The notes under the pieces: model-generated
Databases searched by the model: none
What the model saw: the letters and a program-made list of their open reading frames with translations, nothing else
Told to the model about the DNA's origin: nothing
Shown here: positions 63,096 to 64,000 of the stretch, piece by piece
How the letters are laid out: the number at the start of each line of letters is the position of its first letter
Position numbering within the stretch: the stretch's first letter is position 1
Assembly: GCF_015461805.1 (NCBI RefSeq)
Contig: NZ_JACVZE010000002.1
Location: 248,001-312,000, forward strand
Source of the DNA: Pseudomonas pisciculturae
Lineage (GTDB): Bacteria > Pseudomonadota > Gammaproteobacteria > Pseudomonadales > Pseudomonadaceae
Length of the DNA: 64,000 nucleotides
Direction: 5' to 3'
Made by a program: the position numbers and the translations under genes

Positions 63096-63767
63096 ATGAC
63101 CCAGGATCAACTCAAACAGGCAGTGGCCCAAGCCGCCGTCGATTTAATCCTTCCAAAACTCGACGACAAGAGCATCGTCGGTGTCGGCACCGGCTCCACT
63201 GCCAACTGCTTTATCGATGCACTGGCCCAGCACAAAGGCGCATTTGACGGCGCCGTGGCCAGTTCCGAAGCCACCGCTGCGCGCCTCAAAGGCCATGGCA
63301 TTCCGGTGTACGAGCTCAACACCGTGAGCGACCTGGAGTTCTACGTTGACGGCGCTGATGAAAGCGACGCGCACCTGAACCTGATCAAAGGCGGCGGCGC
63401 AGCCCTGACCCGCGAGAAGATCGTCGCGGCCGTGGCCAAAACGTTCATCTGCATCGCCGACGCCAGCAAGCTGGTGCCGGTACTCGGCGCATTCCCGCTG
63501 CCGGTGGAAGTGATCCCGATGGCCCGCAGCCACGTGGCCCGCGAGCTGGTGAAACTGGGCGGCGACCCGGTTTACCGTGAGGGTGTGTTGACCGATAACG
63601 GCAACATCATTCTGGATGTGTTCAATATGCAGATCACTAATCCGGTGGAGCTTGAGACGCAGATCAATGCCATCGTGGGTGTAGTCACTAATGGCTTGTT
63701 TGCCGCCCGTCCGGCTGATGTGTTGCTGCTGGGCACCTCTGAAGGCGTGAAAACCCTCAAGGCCTAA
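63096..63767 (+). CDS. rpiA: Ribose-5-phosphate isomerase A
   Basis: A 223-residue isomerase of the pentose phosphate pathway. The sequence contains [14 protein letters not shown], the [28 protein letters not shown] active-site region (catalytic Asp and Lys), and ends with [10 protein letters not shown]. Divergent from ilvA (137 bases), with a candidate -10 TATACT at 63051-63056. A REP pair follows. Confidence 0.97.
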   Translation: MTQDQLKQAVAQAAVDLILPKLDDKSIVGVGTGSTANCFIDALAQHKGAFDGAVASSEATAARLKGHGIPVYELNTVSDLEFYVDGADESDAHLNLIKGGGAALTREKIVAAVAKTFICIADASKLVPVLGAFPLPVEVIPMARSHVARELVKLGGDPVYREGVLTDNGNIILDVFNMQITNPVELETQINAIVGVVTNGLFAARPADVLLLGTSEGVKTLKA

Positions 63768-63786
63768 GCCAATCCGCTGTGCTTTA

Positions 63787-63874
63787 TGTGGGAGCTGGCT
63801 TGCCTGCGATAGCATCACCCCGATGTTACTGACAGACCGAGGTGCTTGCATCGCAGGCAAGCCAGCTCCCACAG
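63787..63874. repeat. REP pair (REPIN)
   Basis: GTGGGAGCTGGCTTGCCTGCGATAG on the left and its complement on the right, about 37 bases between, separating rpiA from the next convergent gene. Confidence 0.9.
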
Positions 63875-63890
63875 TTGGCCGGCGGCGGCT

Positions 63891-64000
63891 TCAGGATTCT
63901 GGTTTCTTGAAGACATAGAACAGGTTCGGCTCGCTGGTCAGGTACAAGTTACCGTCATCATCCATCGCAATACCCTCCGCCTGCGGCACTCGCTGCTTCA
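63891..64000 (-). CDS. SdiA-regulated/YjiK-type protein (3' end only, cut by the window)
   Basis: The last 36 codons of a minus-strand gene: ...KQRVPQAEGIAMDDDGNLYL and then TSEPNLFYVFKKPES before a TGA whose complement is at 63891-63893. The QAEGIAMDDDGNLYL repeat blade and the SEPNLFY ending match the C-terminus of the SdiA-regulated (YjiK) family of six-bladed beta-propeller proteins that I recall downstream of rpiA in pseudomonads. The N-terminus lies beyond the window, so nothing can be said of a signal peptide or the ligand site. Confidence 0.75.
   Translation of the reverse strand, partial: KQRVPQAEGIAMDDDGNLYLTSEPNLFYVFKKPES

Noticed and set aside
61528..63099. A 523-codon plus-strand frame across ilvA
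   Set aside because: Antisense to threonine deaminase, no family features and no ribosome site.

Overview
The window reads as a core chromosomal segment of a Pseudomonas, most likely of the P. fluorescens group. Three things support this: high-GC coding sequence with gammaproteobacterial housekeeping proteins, about sixteen copies of the short inverted repeats (REP/REPIN, cores GTGGGAG..GGCTTGC..CGAT) typical of fluorescent pseudomonads, and a gene order that, from memory, follows the P. aeruginosa PAO1 block running from rpiA (PA0330) to rdgB (PA0387). No tRNA, rRNA, CRISPR array, prophage, integrase or transposase gene was seen.

Layout. 1-10.6 kb: rdgB (cut by the window start), hemW, a DUF3392 membrane protein, an orphan secreted protein, the trmB-thiG-thiS set on the minus strand, a DUF423 protein, mtgA, rpoH and the division/secretion operon ftsY-ftsE-ftsX. 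10.8-16.4 kb: two M16 peptidases (one catalytic, one without the zinc motif), rsmD, a YheT-type hydrolase and a sulfurtransferase. 16.4-21 kb: a TetR regulator divergent from an oxidation operon (coniferyl-aldehyde-type dehydrogenase, small Tat/lipobox protein, GMC oxidoreductase). 21-25.2 kb: coaD, a ferredoxin, mutM, an HDOD protein and an RlmI-type methyltransferase.

25.2-28 kb is the most unusual part: an AT-rich patch with a 21-codon ORF with a strong ribosome binding site, a perfect 11-bp hairpin, and a SagB/ThcOx-type dehydrogenase, followed by a Bcr/CflA-type MFS exporter. It has the layout of a very small peptide-modification (RiPP-like) cassette, without a YcaO cyclodehydratase or any other maturase.

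28-42.3 kb: a DUF4153 membrane protein, ilvD, a FecI-FecR-TonB receptor signalling set, a phosphorylcholine-phosphatase-like enzyme, a cystine-type symporter, folA, and an overlapping DUF2868/DUF3482 pair (membrane protein plus GTPase). 42.3-44.1 kb: three tandem paralogues carrying paired EF-hand/dockerin-like loops, which I cannot assign to a known system. 44.2-50.9 kb: a 2-aminoethylphosphonate-type import and oxidation cluster (LysR, ABC ATPase, permease, binding protein, FAD oxidase, HD-domain oxygenase). 50.9-53.7 kb: a CadA-type metal ATPase divergent from CadR with a clear MerR-type promoter. 53.8-64 kb: thyA, lgt, a TSUP permease, an NRDE protein, ptsP, rppH, a HAD phosphatase, a DUF2269 protein, ilvA, rpiA, and the end of an SdiA-regulated/YjiK-type gene cut by the window end.

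No gene-free stretch exceeds 300 bases, except the 25,238-25,625 interval, which holds a hairpin, the 21-codon ORF and a second hairpin. Function calls come from reading motifs in the translated sequence; no database search was run.
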